Positions 20,001 to 32,136 of a stretch of 64,000 bases of DNA are shown piece by piece. Where the stretch lies: NCBI GenBank assembly GCA_016584305.1, contig JACEEZ010020309.1, positions 27,501-91,500 of the forward strand. The letters run 5' to 3'. The translations under genes were made by a program, and so were the position numbers. Each line of letters opens with the position of its first letter. Position 1 is the stretch's first letter. The notes below the pieces were generated by a model. The model saw only the letters and a list, made by a program, of their open reading frames with translations. It did no database searches and was not told the DNA's origin. The stretch comes from Chionoecetes opilio (taxonomy: Eukaryota > Arthropoda > Malacostraca > Decapoda > Majidae).

Positions 20001-20760
20001 ACTTGAATAATATGCATGCATCGACGTTACTTAAATAATATGCATGCATCGACGTTACTTGAATAATATGCATGCATCGACGTTACTTGAATAATATGCA
20101 TGCACCGACGTTACTTGAATAATATGCATGCATCGATGTTACTTGAATAACATGGCATGCATCGACGTTACTTGAATAATATGCATGCATCGACGTTACT
20201 TGAATAATATGCATGCACCGACGTTACTTGAATAATATGCATGCACCGACGTTACTTGAATAATATGCATGCATCGATGTTACTGAAATAATATCATGCA
20301 TCGACGTTACTTAATAAATGCATGCAATCGAAAGTTACTTGAATAATATTGCATGAACGACGTTACTTGATAATATGCATTAACACCGACGTTACTTGAA
20401 TTAATATGCATGCAATGAACGTTACTGAATAAAGCCATCGCGGACTTTTGAATAATGCATGCATCGACGTTGTGGAAGAATATGCAGCATCGGTGTTACT
20501 TGTTACTTGAATAATTGCATGATCCGACGTTACTTTTTCTTGAAATAATATGCATGATCGACGTTTACTTGTTACTGAATATATGCATGCACGACCGTTA
20601 CTTGAAATATGCATGCATCGACGTTACTGTACTATAAAATCCATGCATCGACCGTTACTGAAATATGCATCATCGCCGTTACTTGCATAATATGCATGCA
20701 TCGACATCACTTGAAATATGCATGCATCGCGTTACTTGATAATTCATTGATCGACGTTAA
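20001..20760. repeat. 28-bp minisatellite containing ATGCATGCAT
   Basis: About 26 copies of acttgaataatatgcatgca plus tcgacgtt. The first dozen are nearly identical, differing at tcgacg/tcgatg/ccgacg. From about 20280 the copies become ragged, with many indels. Each unit holds the palindrome atgcatgcat. It lies upstream of the first recognised lectin exon, probably in an intron. Confidence 0.95.
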
Positions 20761-21429
20761 GTTTAATATTAACTGTCTTTGAGAACTTATCAAACACCTT
20801 TTGAAAATCAGACAGCTACTACGTGCATGAATGGTTACCTGCGTTTGGATAGAATGAGTCATTAGGAAAGCTCATAATAAACATACATTTATCCAAAGCC
20901 ATGATGTGAGGTCTGACCAAGTGCCTTTAAACGACTGACAATTCATCGTGAATTATAATTTCGACCATTCTCGGCGGAATGTTAAGCTACATGGGTCCAC
21001 TGTATTCCAGTTTATTTCAGCTGAGTACCATTGATGGTGGTGTGCTTTTGCTTTCCTTCCATTCAGCAGGGACTAGGTAGAGTGCCTGTTTGATCTCTTA
21101 ATAGGGATGTCCAGGATTTGATTATTTAGTTTTTAGTTGTTTTAAATTCTTACTGAGAGTTTGGCGTGGACTCCATTGTGCCATGCTACTGTATCAAGTG
21201 ACACGGTGGTGTTCGTAGCTGCTTCAAAGTTTGGTTACAGTAAGTCCAGTGAATGGTTATAAGAAGCCTATTGTTGTAGGTAAGTACCAAGCTACCTCAC
21301 GATTCTAGGATACAACACGACCAATGACCACTTTTTCCAACCTACATCCTCAATCATCCCATCACAGATACATACTTTCCTAATTTGACTTTTTTTTACA
21401 TTTCGCAAAGGACTGCTCAAAACAGAAAA
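20761..21429. other. No gene or element seen
   Basis: Ordinary composition, no convincing exon, and no lectin first-exon signature on the minus strand. Confidence 0.5.
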
Positions 21430-24055
21430 AGTGATCGATACTCATAAGCTAACCTCCCTGGTCAAGTTTACCTTTGAGATGGTGGCCAGGGGCGAACCTT
21501 CAGCTGCAGAACATTCTGGCAAACACCCAAACCGACACAGGCAGGGGAAACAGACTGACACAGCAATCCTACCTCCCACCGTATCCTCGATCACCTCACT
21601 CCGACACCCATTTCATCACCCATCACCCGACACCCATTACCATCACCCCCCATCATCACCATTACATCACCCACATCAGGTTTCCTCAATTCTGCAACCC
21701 ACTTTTGGTTCACGTATCGTAATGGCTGCTAAAAAAAAAAAGTGATGGCATCATCTCATAATTGGGCCTAAACTTCCTGTAACCCGTCCAAAAAGTGCCA
21801 TATGAGGGTTGCGCCAACGGGGGCGGAACCTATACCAGACACACACAATTACACAACACACAGACAGACAGACAGACAGACAGACACAGCTTTTTTATTT
21901 ACCATTACCCATTACCCATACCCCCCATCACCATCACCCAACCCATTCACCCCCCACCATCACTACCCATCACCCACACCGATTGTACCCATCACCCCAC
22001 CCATTCCTCCCCATTCACCCATCACCTACATCAGGTTTCTCAATTCAGCAACACTTTTTTTTTCACATTATCGCTATAGGCTGCTAAAAAAAACAAGAAA
22101 AAAAAGTGATCGAATCATCTCATAGTGGGCTTATGACTTCCCTGGTCAACCGGTTCGCAAATGTGCCATATGAGGTGATGCGCACGGGGGGGAACCTTAC
22201 CACCACACACACCAACAAACAACAACAGACGACATAAAGAAGATAATTTGTATATAATTATAATGAAAAGTATATATGAATAATATATATACATATAATA
22301 TACATATATAATATAAATATATATATCAATAATACAGACAGAAAGTGTCAGTCGTCTGTCTGTACTGTCTGTGTGTGTGTGTGTGTGTGTGTGTGGTATA
22401 GGTTCCGCCCCCCGTGGCGCAATCACCTCATATGGCACATTTTTGGAACCGGGTTGACCAGGGGAAGGTCATAAGCCCACTTATGAGATGATTCGATCAC
22501 CTTTTTTTTTTTTTTTTTTTTAGCAGCCTATTAGCGATAATGTGAAAAAAAGTGGGTTGCGAGAATTGAGGAAACATTGATGTAGGGTGATGGGTAATGG
22601 GTGAGTGAATATGGGTTGGGGTGGGGTGGGTAATGGGTGTGGGGTGATGGGTGAGTGAATGGGTGGGGGGTGGATGGGTTGGGGGTGATGGGTGATGGGT
22701 GAGGGAATAGGTGGGGAGTGATGGGTAATGGTAAATATAAGCGAAAGGGTGTTTTCTGTCTGTCTGTGTGTGGTGTGTGTGTGTGTGTGTGTGGTGGTCT
22801 GGTATAGGTTCCGCCCCCTGTGGCGCAATCACCTCATATGAAACATTTTTGGAACCGGGTTGACCAGGGGAAGGTTTTAAGCCCATTTATGAGATGATCC
22901 GATCACTTTTTTTTTTTTTTTTTAGCAGCCTATTAGCGATAATTGTGAAAAAAAAGTGGGTTGCGAGAATTGAGGAAACCTTGATGTAGGGTGATGGGTA
23001 ATGGGTGAGTGAATGGGTGGGGGTGATGGGTAATGGGTGTGGGGTGATGGGTGAGTGAATGGGTGGGGGGTGATGGGTTGGGGGGTGATGGGTGATGGGT
23101 GAGGGAATAGGTGGGGGGGGATGGTAATGGTAAATATAAGCGAAAGTGTGTCTGTTGTCTGTCTGTGTGTGTGTGTGTGTGTTGTGTGGGGTGTGTGTGT
23201 GTGTCTGGTATAGGTCCGCCCCCCGTGGCGCAATCACCTCATATGGCACATTTTTGGAAAACCGGGTTGACCAGGGGAAGGTTTTAAGCCCAATTATGAG
23301 ATGATCCGATCACTTTTTTTTTTTTTTAGCAGCCTATTAGCGATAATGTGGAAAAAAAATGGGTTGCGAGAAATTGAGGAAACCTTGATGTAGGGTGATG
23401 GGTAATGGGTGAGTGAAGGGTGGGGTGATGGGTAATGGGTGTGGGGTGATGGGTGAGTGAATGGGTGGGGGGTGATGGGTTGGGGGTGATGGGTGATGGG
23501 TGAGGAATAGGTGGGGGGTGATGGGTTAATGGTAAATATAAGCGAAAGTGTGTGTCTGTCTGTCTGTCTGTGTGGTGTGTTGTGTGTGTGTGGTGTCTGG
23601 TATAGGTTCCGCCCCCCGTGGCGCAATCACCTCATATGAAACATTTTGGAACCGGGTTGACCAGGGGAAGGTTTTAAGCCCAAGTATGAGATGATCCGAT
23701 CACTTTTTTTTTTATTAGCAGCCTATTAGCTTATAATTGTGAAAAAAAAGTGGGTTGCGAGAATTGAGGAAACCTTGATGTAGGGTGATGGGTAATGGGT
23801 GAGTGAATGGGTGGGGTGATGGGTAATGGGTGTGGGGTGATGGGTGAGTGAATGGGTGGGGGGTGATGGGTTGGGGGTGATGGGTGATGGGTGAGGGAAT
23901 AGGTGGGGGGTGATGGGTAATGGGTGAGTGAATGGGTGTGTGGTGATGGGTAATGGTGTGAGTGAATGGGTGGGGGGTGATGGGTAATGGGTGAGTGAAT
24001 GGGTGGGGGTGATGGGTAATGGGTGAGTGAATGGGTGGGGGTAATACATACATTT
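21430..24055. repeat. Complex satellite with head-to-head inversion
   Basis: The units are 350-420 bp. Each contains a conserved core (aagtgatcggatcatctca, gccatatgaggtgattgcgc and ggcggaacctataccagac), a (CA)n/(GACA)n block, a (CCCATCAC/CCCATTAC)n block and a conserved segment (cctcaattctcgcaaccca and agcgataatgtg in reverse). Copies at 21430-22190 point one way. Copies at 22370-22510, 22510-22880, 22880-23310, 23310-23690 and 23690-24055 point the other way, with an AT-rich stretch at 22230-22340 at the turning point. All Thr/His/Pro-repeat frames are artefacts. One more copy lies at 50690-51195. Confidence 0.9.
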
Positions 24056-24147
24056 CTACATCCATGATTTCAGGAAAGTTAGAAGGGGCTATCTGGAGAG
24101 TCCGTGTTGTAACACAGGCGGTGACCACCAATAGCCCTCCGCAGGAG

Positions 24148-24187
24148 CTAGCCAAAAAGTCCGCCCGGAGGGCGGCTTTGCGGCTAG
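24148..24187. other. GC-rich interrupted hairpin
   Basis: ctagcc and ggctag form the outer stem, aaag and cttt the middle, and ccgccc and gggcgg the inner stem around a gga loop, with small bulges. It follows a repeat (catgatttcaggaaagttag) that recurs near 28887. It could be the end of a mobile element; no function is shown. Confidence 0.5.
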
Positions 24188-24870
<683 letters not shown>

Positions 24871-24888
24871 ATATATTATTGATGATAT

Positions 24889-25556
24889 TGTTACGCAGGG
24901 CACTCACCTTTCTTATCACCCCAAAGGGCTCCCTACGTAACCACTTAACTCCTGACGAAGGATCGGCAGATAAACCTGAAGGCGAGTAACTTTCCCACCG
25001 CTGATGGTACCTTTATCATTCACCCCGGAGGAAGAGGACACTGACACACTGTATTACAACTGTCTAATTTAATGGCGGAGGTCACAATACACAGTACTAC
25101 TGAAGGTGGAGAGTGGACAGAGACTCACATGGTCACACTGTCTAAAATGGTTGTCTATCACACACTGGAGGCTTACGTGAATGGCACACAACACACGGGT
25201 ACTGGCTTAATGGGAGGCTCTGACTCAACGAGACACTGGCATTCTCCTGACGGCCCTGCAGATGCACCAAGGGCGCGGCGCTGGCTCGCCGCCTCGCCGC
25301 TCTCTCCAAGACCACCTCGCTCGTCCCTCTCCCGCTGTGCTCTGTCTCACTCGCACCACCCTCCTCCCTGGCAACCCCTCGTCTACATGGCAACGGCCCC
25401 ACACGGCCACGCTACCCACTCGTACACACACAGACGGACACGGCTTACACCCACACCACACAGATACACACAGACAGACGGACATTGCTCACGTACCCAT
25501 CACACACACCACGAAAAATACACACAGACAGACGGACAGTACTCTGCGGCGTAACA
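24889..25556 (-). mobile_element. LTR of a retrotransposon (minus orientation)
   Basis: The 668-bp segment starts tgttacgc and ends gcgtaaca, an 8-bp terminal inverted pair with TG...CA ends, as in LTRs. On the minus strand it is directly preceded by a polypurine tract (ctgggggggaggagaataa at 25557-25575), so it is a 3' LTR with the internal region at higher coordinates. No matching 5' LTR or target-site duplication is visible. Within it are (CACA)n and repeats of cacacagacagacggac. The 160-codon plus-strand frame across it has no recognised domain. Confidence 0.6.
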
Positions 25557-26614
25557 TTATTCTCCTCCCCCCCAGAACAGCGACCCGCTGTTTTTTATCC
25601 TAAATCCTTTATCCTAAATCCTTTATCCTAAATCCTTTATCCTAAGAAGTAAATAAAAGAAAAAAATAGGGAAACCGTAGTTGAAACACAAAATTAAAAC
25701 AATAAAAAATCCTCAAATGAAGGGCACCCGCCTGATCTTTAAACACACCCCAAAACCAACATTACCCCCCAAACCCTTTTACAGCTGAAATTTAAGTCCT
25801 CCATCGTCCCCCCAGCCCCCCAACAGTTTTGACAGGTCGTCCAGGCCGCCCCCTTTTCGCACGCGAGACACACAGCAGGAACCCCAGCTGCACCCTTTCA
25901 GGCCCACAAAAAAGGGGGACGGGTCCCACCCGGGGCTCCCCTCAGAGATAACCAGGGCCCCAAGAGTCATCTCCTTTGGCCCCGATTTCTCCTCTCTGTC
26001 CACTGCTCGTTCCGCGGCAAAGGGCGCTAAACCCCGGGGGGACGCTTCTACCCTGGGTCGCCTCAGGGTAACCAGGGCCCCAAGAGTCACTCTCCTTTGG
26101 CCCCGCGTTCTCCCCTGCTCCACTGCTCGTCTCCGGGGGCAAAGGGCGCCACGACTTCCCTGACCGACCATGCCCCCCACTGCAAAGCCCCGGTGACGGA
26201 GACTGACTCAACCAAACACGTAGGGGTGGCCTGCGGGTAGAGGGCACGATGCCCCCCTCCACCGTCGTCCCCCTGCCCAGCTTCGGGGGGGGCCCAACAC
26301 TGCGCTTGCCATCCTCCTAAAGGGCGCAGCAGAGGAGGTAGGGGAGTCCTCTTCATCCGGGTCCCGGGGCCTCCACTTTTTGTTGGGGGGCTCCCCACTT
26401 TCCCACCCGGCGGCTTTTCTTCCGTGATTCCATGCCGAGGCGAAGTGAGGGGGGCCTCTTCCCCCTTCCTCCTGGGGGTTGATCCGCACCCGCGGGGTGC
26501 GGGCCCGCCCTTCCTCCGGGGCGTTTGTCCGCCCCCGCCGGGCGGCGGCCCCCTTCCTCCAGGGGCGCTTGATCCGTCCCCCGTCGGGGGGCAAGAGCCG
26601 GGGTGTGCATAAAA
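25557..26614 (-). mobile_element. Presumed internal remnant of the LTR element
   Basis: Next to the polypurine tract lie four copies of a 14-bp unit (tttatcctaaatcc, 25590-25646). A GC-rich region at 25940-26140 contains two ~125-bp tandem units sharing gactcttggggccctggtta on minus. A further GC-rich stretch at 26450-26590 has ~50-bp repeats (cccttcctcc plus ggggcg). Open frames on minus (up to 224 codons) are Gly/Pro/Arg-rich and show no protease, RT or integrase motif, so I do not call a gene. Assignment to the LTR element rests on adjacency only. Confidence 0.35.
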
Positions 26615-27905
26615 TGCGGTGCCGCTGTAGTGGTCTGGGGGGTTTTGGGTTACCAAAAGGTTTTGTGTTTTCGGTTTGCCATGTAGCGCGCCAGGGTACG
26701 TGATTATTTTCTTTTCCCCCGCCGAGCGGAGAGGCAACAGCTTGCTCCCGGCCCGCCTCACCCCACCCGACCCCAGGGCCCGGAGATTTCCGTGGCGGTT
26801 TAATTCGCCTTTAGGTATCTGGGGGGTTTTTAACCACCTTTTTCATCATTATACATTTTTTCTCATTTCACGTTTTTAAGTATATTTTTTGCTTTATTCC
26901 CCCAAGTAATTGAATATTAAAGCACCCCGATGAGAGACGAATCTTTTTGTAAATCAAGGAAGCGTAGTTTTGCTTGTTCCAATCACGGGGAAGCGCCACA
27001 GCTGAGGCAGCAGCCTCTCTCAACTCCCGTTGTTCTTCGCAGGTGGCAGCCGTCTGAGCGGCTGGGGGGTTTTGTGTCCCTCCACAATAGGTTTGTAATG
27101 CACTCCCCAAAAGTAGCGACTGATTGTTCCCGTAGGAAGCAGCCTAGTGCCTTTCCTCAGTCAAGAGGCAGCTCGCATATTCACCATGTGCGCCCATTTT
27201 GTTCTCATTTTTTAACATTTTTTCTCCCCTTTCCCCACTGTCTTTTTACGTATTTTTTGCGTTCGTTACACATAAGTGAATTAAATAAGCGCACTCGATG
27301 AGATACAATTACTGTACGAACCCTTAGTTGTAAAAAAAGGTAGCGTAGCTTGTTTTAAAATTTGGGCCTTCCTTTTACCTAGTACATGAGCTATAGGTGG
27401 AGGGCAGACAGGTTCGGGCTTCCGGTTTTTCCCCTTATGAAAAGTTTTAATTTTCTGTGATTGATTTTTTTATATTTTTCTTCCTCTTATCTGAGGAAAT
27501 CTTGATGAGTCGTTCGGTATAGCTGGTATTTCTAGTAGCCTACTATTTACCCCTATAATTAACTTGAGCTTTCTAGAATGGAAATTCTTCCCCAAAATGC
27601 CCCTGTATATGGTGAGCAGCTAGTTGGTGGAATTAAAAAAATTGTCTAGCTGACTCTAGTATTTTAAATTTAGTCTAGACTACGGAGCCTTTTCCTATAT
27701 GCCATAGTAAAACTGGAACTTTTGAGTACAGTAAGGTTTTATTTTGAAAGAATGTACACATCCTAAGGAGGAAACTCCCGGATGCTAATTTGATTGTTGA
27801 GCATTTGCAAAATTTGCCCCTAATTAGATATTCGTATTATTTTTCCTTATTAATCGCCTATAAAATTTTTTTCAAAAACTGACGATAGGAGAGGTAGTTG
27901 AGTGT
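26615..27905. repeat. Left arm of a large inverted repeat
   Basis: The reverse complement of 29960-31285 follows this arm throughout. Landmarks include the cggcgggg/gaggcaa segment at 26720 (31150), gtgtccctccacaatag at 27076 (30810), ttcctcagtcaagaggc at 27155 (30735), cctcttatctgaggaaat at 27483 (30400) and gtacacatcctaagga at 27752 (30115). Identity is roughly 75-80% by eye, with much homopolymer noise. No coding sequence is recognised. Confidence 0.8.
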
Positions 27906-29959
27906 TAGTTTAAAAATTTAAATGAATATATATAAGACACTCGTGAGAGACGAATTTCTTGTTATATTGTTTTGAGCATGAGGGAAAGGCTCCCCCCACG
28001 AGAGAGATGCAAGATAGAAGAATGAAGTAAGATGAGAGACGGAGGAGTGATGGATGGGACGAGGAGTAGCTCCGGGTAGGTGTGAGTGGGGGAAAAGACA
28101 GTCGTGTGGTGAAAGTGAAAAAATAATTTTTGGAGGGCGCGCATGATAGGTTTATCCGTAGGCATTGCCTGTAATTCACCCATTTTTTCAGGATAAATCC
28201 ACCCGTCCCTTATTGCTTTTAAAAAAATTTTTCTACTGACTGAGGCGGTGGAACTGGTCTAAAATAAAGGGTCCCCCTTTATTTCCCCCTTTAAATAGGG
28301 GAACGAAATTTATCCTTACACTAGAGGTACTTTATGCCTTACCAGTCAGAAGCATGAAAGTAGAGTTTAGTTTTCCAACAATTGTCCCCCATTTCCTTCA
28401 AAACCCAAATGAAAACAGACATCGGGAGGGGATTTTTCATACATCTTAATTTAAATTTTCCAACAGTTTTTTAAGAACCCCCTACAAAATAATTTGTATA
28501 TCTCAGACTGTCCCCTTTTTTCACACCCTCTCTTTCCCCGAATTAAACTTCCATCGTAAAAATGCATATGACACCGATGTCGGCACATTTTCCCCTTTTT
28601 TGATTAAATTAATCTTTCCCCGTAAAGACCTCTTGTGGCATGTGAAATATAATACCTTTGTAGCATACAGGGCCCCGAGCTTTTGTGGTCTGGTGTATAT
28701 GATTTATCAATTTTTTCCCTTAAAATTTATGCACACTTTTCCACTATCACTTCTAGTCCATTCCAGGCATTTAAGTTTCTATTGGGAAAGCTGTACTTGT
28801 GTTATCCTCCGTAGATAACACTAAAGTCGCCAGGACAGTTTTTTTTTATGTACAGACTGTGGCGTTAATACTACATTTTACATCCCATGATTTCAGGAAA
28901 TTAGAAGGGGGTTTGGAGTCTGTCATTTTGTGTCGACGTGTCAAAGAGATATGGCTAAAATGATCAAATTACAAAAATATCAACAGAGTAGCGACAAAAT
29001 AAGGGCGCCATCTAGGGGTTTGTATTTTTGATGTCCCCCCGACGTCGTCGTCGCGCGGGAAAAAAAAAAAGTTTTCAAAATTTTAAACCTATATAATGCA
29101 GATAAAAGCATAAAAAAACCCCTGAAACAGGGTAGATTTTACAGCATGATATAAATACTGTGTATTATTTTTAGTGGCAATACAAATTTGTAGCGACTAT
29201 AATTTTAAATTTGGCGGGTGGGATATACTGTTATCTACGGTACATGTTTCTTTTTTCAACTTTTCCTTGGTCCCTTCAAATATCCCGCTTTTTTTTCTTT
29301 ACACCAGGTTTTTTCTGTCAACTTTTCCCAAACCATTTTCGTTAAAACATATCTTGTTTTTAGGTTTTCCTCTCCCTTGTTTTTTTCAAAGGTTGGAAAT
29401 TGTTTTCCTCCAGGTTAAATTTTCAAATAGACACCATCTTTTTGCTAACCTTTGTATTTTTTTTTTTTTTTTTTTTACTTCTAATTTTTATGGGAAACCC
29501 CAAAAATTTATGTAAAAATCCTAGTTTTAGACGGTGTTTGGGGGAGGTGCCGCTGTTATCTTTTTTCTCTGTGGGTGCGGTCCAGGTAAAGGTGAGGCAA
29601 AGTCAACTGGTAGCAATTGACCTTTCCCCCGGGTTTTTCTGTGCCTCCCATGATCCCTTTTCACTGATACCATATACCGACAAAAAGGACATCTCTACTT
29701 TTTAGTTTACCAGACATTTTTTATTATTTTTCAAGTCAGACCCTTCCACGAAAACTCCCTTGTGCACGAGCTAATTTTTGATTTTAAAAAACAAATATGT
29801 TGATTTTTGAATATTAAATTCAAAAAAAGATTTTTTCTTTTTATTTAGAACATTGCTAAATAAGATAGTCATATAGGGGAAATATTTGTAATTTGTGACA
29901 TACCAACAATATGCTAATTTGAAATTTATGGACAAAAAAAAAATATAACAGTAGCATCT
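27906..29959. other. Spacer of the inverted repeat; no gene recognised
   Basis: About 2.05 kb of AT-rich noisy sequence. A catgatttcaggaaattaga segment near 28887 also occurs at 24061. Open frames of up to 113 codons are rich in Phe, Leu and Ser and look like noise from T-rich sequence. If the arms are terminal inverted repeats of one element, its coding part should be here, but I see no transposase motif. Confidence 0.4.
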
Positions 29960-31285
29960 TGCAGTTTTTCATCATTGAGAACTTAAAAATTGGTTAGACA
30001 CCCCTAGGAATTCTATAGGGGCTTTAAAAAGGAAGATAAACGAATATGCTAATTGGGTCAATTTTTGCAAATTGCTCAACAAAAGCAAATTGCATCCGGC
30101 TTTTTTGATCCTTAGGATGTGTACATTTCATTTCAAGCATAAAAAAACCTACGTACTCAACAGTTCCAGGTTTTACTATGGGCATATAGGAAAGGCTACC
30201 CTAGTCAGACTAAATTTAAAGTGACAAAAGTCAGCAGAGCAGATTTTTTTTCTCCCCCAACAGGGCTCACCTATATGCATGGTGCATTTGTGTGAGAATG
30301 AATTTCCATTTTGATAAATCAAGTTAATTATAGGCTAAATAGTGGGTACTAGAAATACAGCTATACCGATAACGATTAATACAAAAAATTTCCTCAGATA
30401 AGAGGAAGCAAATAATAAACAAAGCAATCACAGAAAATTAAAACTTCATTCAGTAAGGGGAAAAAAACCCCAAAAACCAGAACCTGTCAGCCCGAAAAAA
30501 AAGAAGTATAGGGAGAAAGGGAAAGGGCCCAAAATTTTTAAAAGCAAAGCTACGCACCTTATTTACAACTAGGATTCGTACAGAAAGTATTCACGAGTGG
30601 CTATATTTAAATTACATTTCGTGTAACGAGACGCAAAAGAATACGTAAAAAAAAAGTGAAGGTGAGAAATAATGTATAAATAATGAGAACAAAAGAGGCT
30701 ACATGGTGAGATATGCCGAGCGCCTCTTGACGAGGAATGGCAGCTAGGTGCTTCCCGACGGAGAAACAAATCTTCGCTACTGGTGAGATGCATTACACCG
30801 TATTGTGGAGGGACACAAACCCCCAGACCCCTACAGACAGGCGCCACCCGACGAAGAACAACAGGCAGTTTTAGAGAGGTGCTGCCCCAGCTGTGGTCGC
30901 TCCCCCGTGATTGGTAACAAGCAAAGCTACGCTTTCCCTTATTTACAAGAAATTCGTCTTCATCGAGTGGCTTATAAATTCACATACTGGGTAATAAGAC
31001 GCAAAAATATACTTAAAAAAGCAGGAAGAGAGAAAAAAAGTATAAATGATGAAGATGAGGGTTAAATCCACCCAGAGTATTTTGGCGAATTAAAACCCCC
31101 ACGGAAATCCCGGCCCTGGGGGCGGTGGGGTGAGGGCAGGAGCCGGGAGCAAGCTTTGCCTCTCCCCTCGGCGGGGGTGAAAGAAAAAAACATCGTACCT
31201 CGGCGCGTAAGGCATCCGAAAAAAACAACCTTCTGGATAACCAAAAAACCCCGACCGCTACACCGCTACACCGCCGCTCCACTCC
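29960..31285. repeat. Right arm of a large inverted repeat
   Basis: Inverted counterpart of 26615-27905. The outer end of this arm (accgctacaccgctacaccg) corresponds to ccgctgtagtggtctggggg at 26630. Beyond it, 31290-31650 does not match the left flank. Confidence 0.8.
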
Positions 31286-32130
31286 CCCGTTGCCATTTGG
31301 GGCCCCCCTGGAGTCCGCGCGGTGGCCGACTCACCTACCAGCGAAACCTTTTCCAGCGATCGGCTACAGGGCACTTTTGTCTCGGTTTCGGGGGCCCGAC
31401 CCCTCTCTCACGCCACTACCCCGCAGGGGGGGCACCGGAACAAGGGCAGCTCTTCTCGTATCCTTAACAGCTTTTCCCCCAAACGACACACGCCCTTGCC
31501 CGCGTCAGGTAGCCAGGGGCCAGATCCGCAACAAAGGTAAATCAAGTGGGGTAGTTGGCGTAAATGCTACTCCGGCCAACCCCCCCCCCCCCCCCCGCCC
31601 AGGCTGTTTAATAATCCACGAAGATGCGTTACGCCGGGCGGGGATATTCCCGTGATTGGAAAAGGAAAATATAATTATATATATAAAAAAAAATATAAAA
31701 TAAATATAAAAAAATTTTATTAATAATTTTGAATGTCATATGTCTAATGTCATTTTTTCCCTTCACAAGTGCCCCAGTGGAACCGAGCCAAACCCCCTTA
31801 GCAAAGATTTTTTTTTTAATAAAGGATAAAAAAAATTTAAAAAAAAAAAAAATAATATAATATTAATATTATATATTAATATAAACTATATATATTTAAT
31901 ATATAAAATATAAAATTATATTATATATATATAATATATATAATATATTAAAAAAAAAAACTTTGTAAAGGGGGTTTGGGCCCGGGATGCCACGAGCACT
32001 TTGGAATGGTTAAAAAAGAAAATTTGACACGTGTTAGCATTAGAGGGGAATTTGGGATAATATACAAAGAATGTGGGGAAAAAAGATGGAACGAGTGTTG
32101 GCCCAAAACAAGTCAGTGTGGCTGAATTTC
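31286..32130. other. No gene seen; GC-rich then AT-rich sequence
   Basis: 31286-31650 is GC-rich with overlapping spurious frames. 31660-31970 is (AT)-rich low complexity with long A runs. The AT stretch directly precedes the broken gene at 32137. Confidence 0.5.
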
Positions 32131-32136
32131 TAAGGC

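Noticed and set aside
20001..20760. CRISPR-like array of 28-bp repeats
   Set aside because: Repeats are directly adjacent with no spacers, and the context is eukaryotic; it is a minisatellite.
25072..25554. 160-codon plus frame as a gene
   Set aside because: Lies wholly inside the LTR and ends in (CACA)-type repeats; no domain.
26087..26761. 224-codon Gly/Pro/Arg-rich minus frame as a gag protein
   Set aside because: Composition follows GC-rich tandem repeats; no zinc knuckle or other gag motif is seen.
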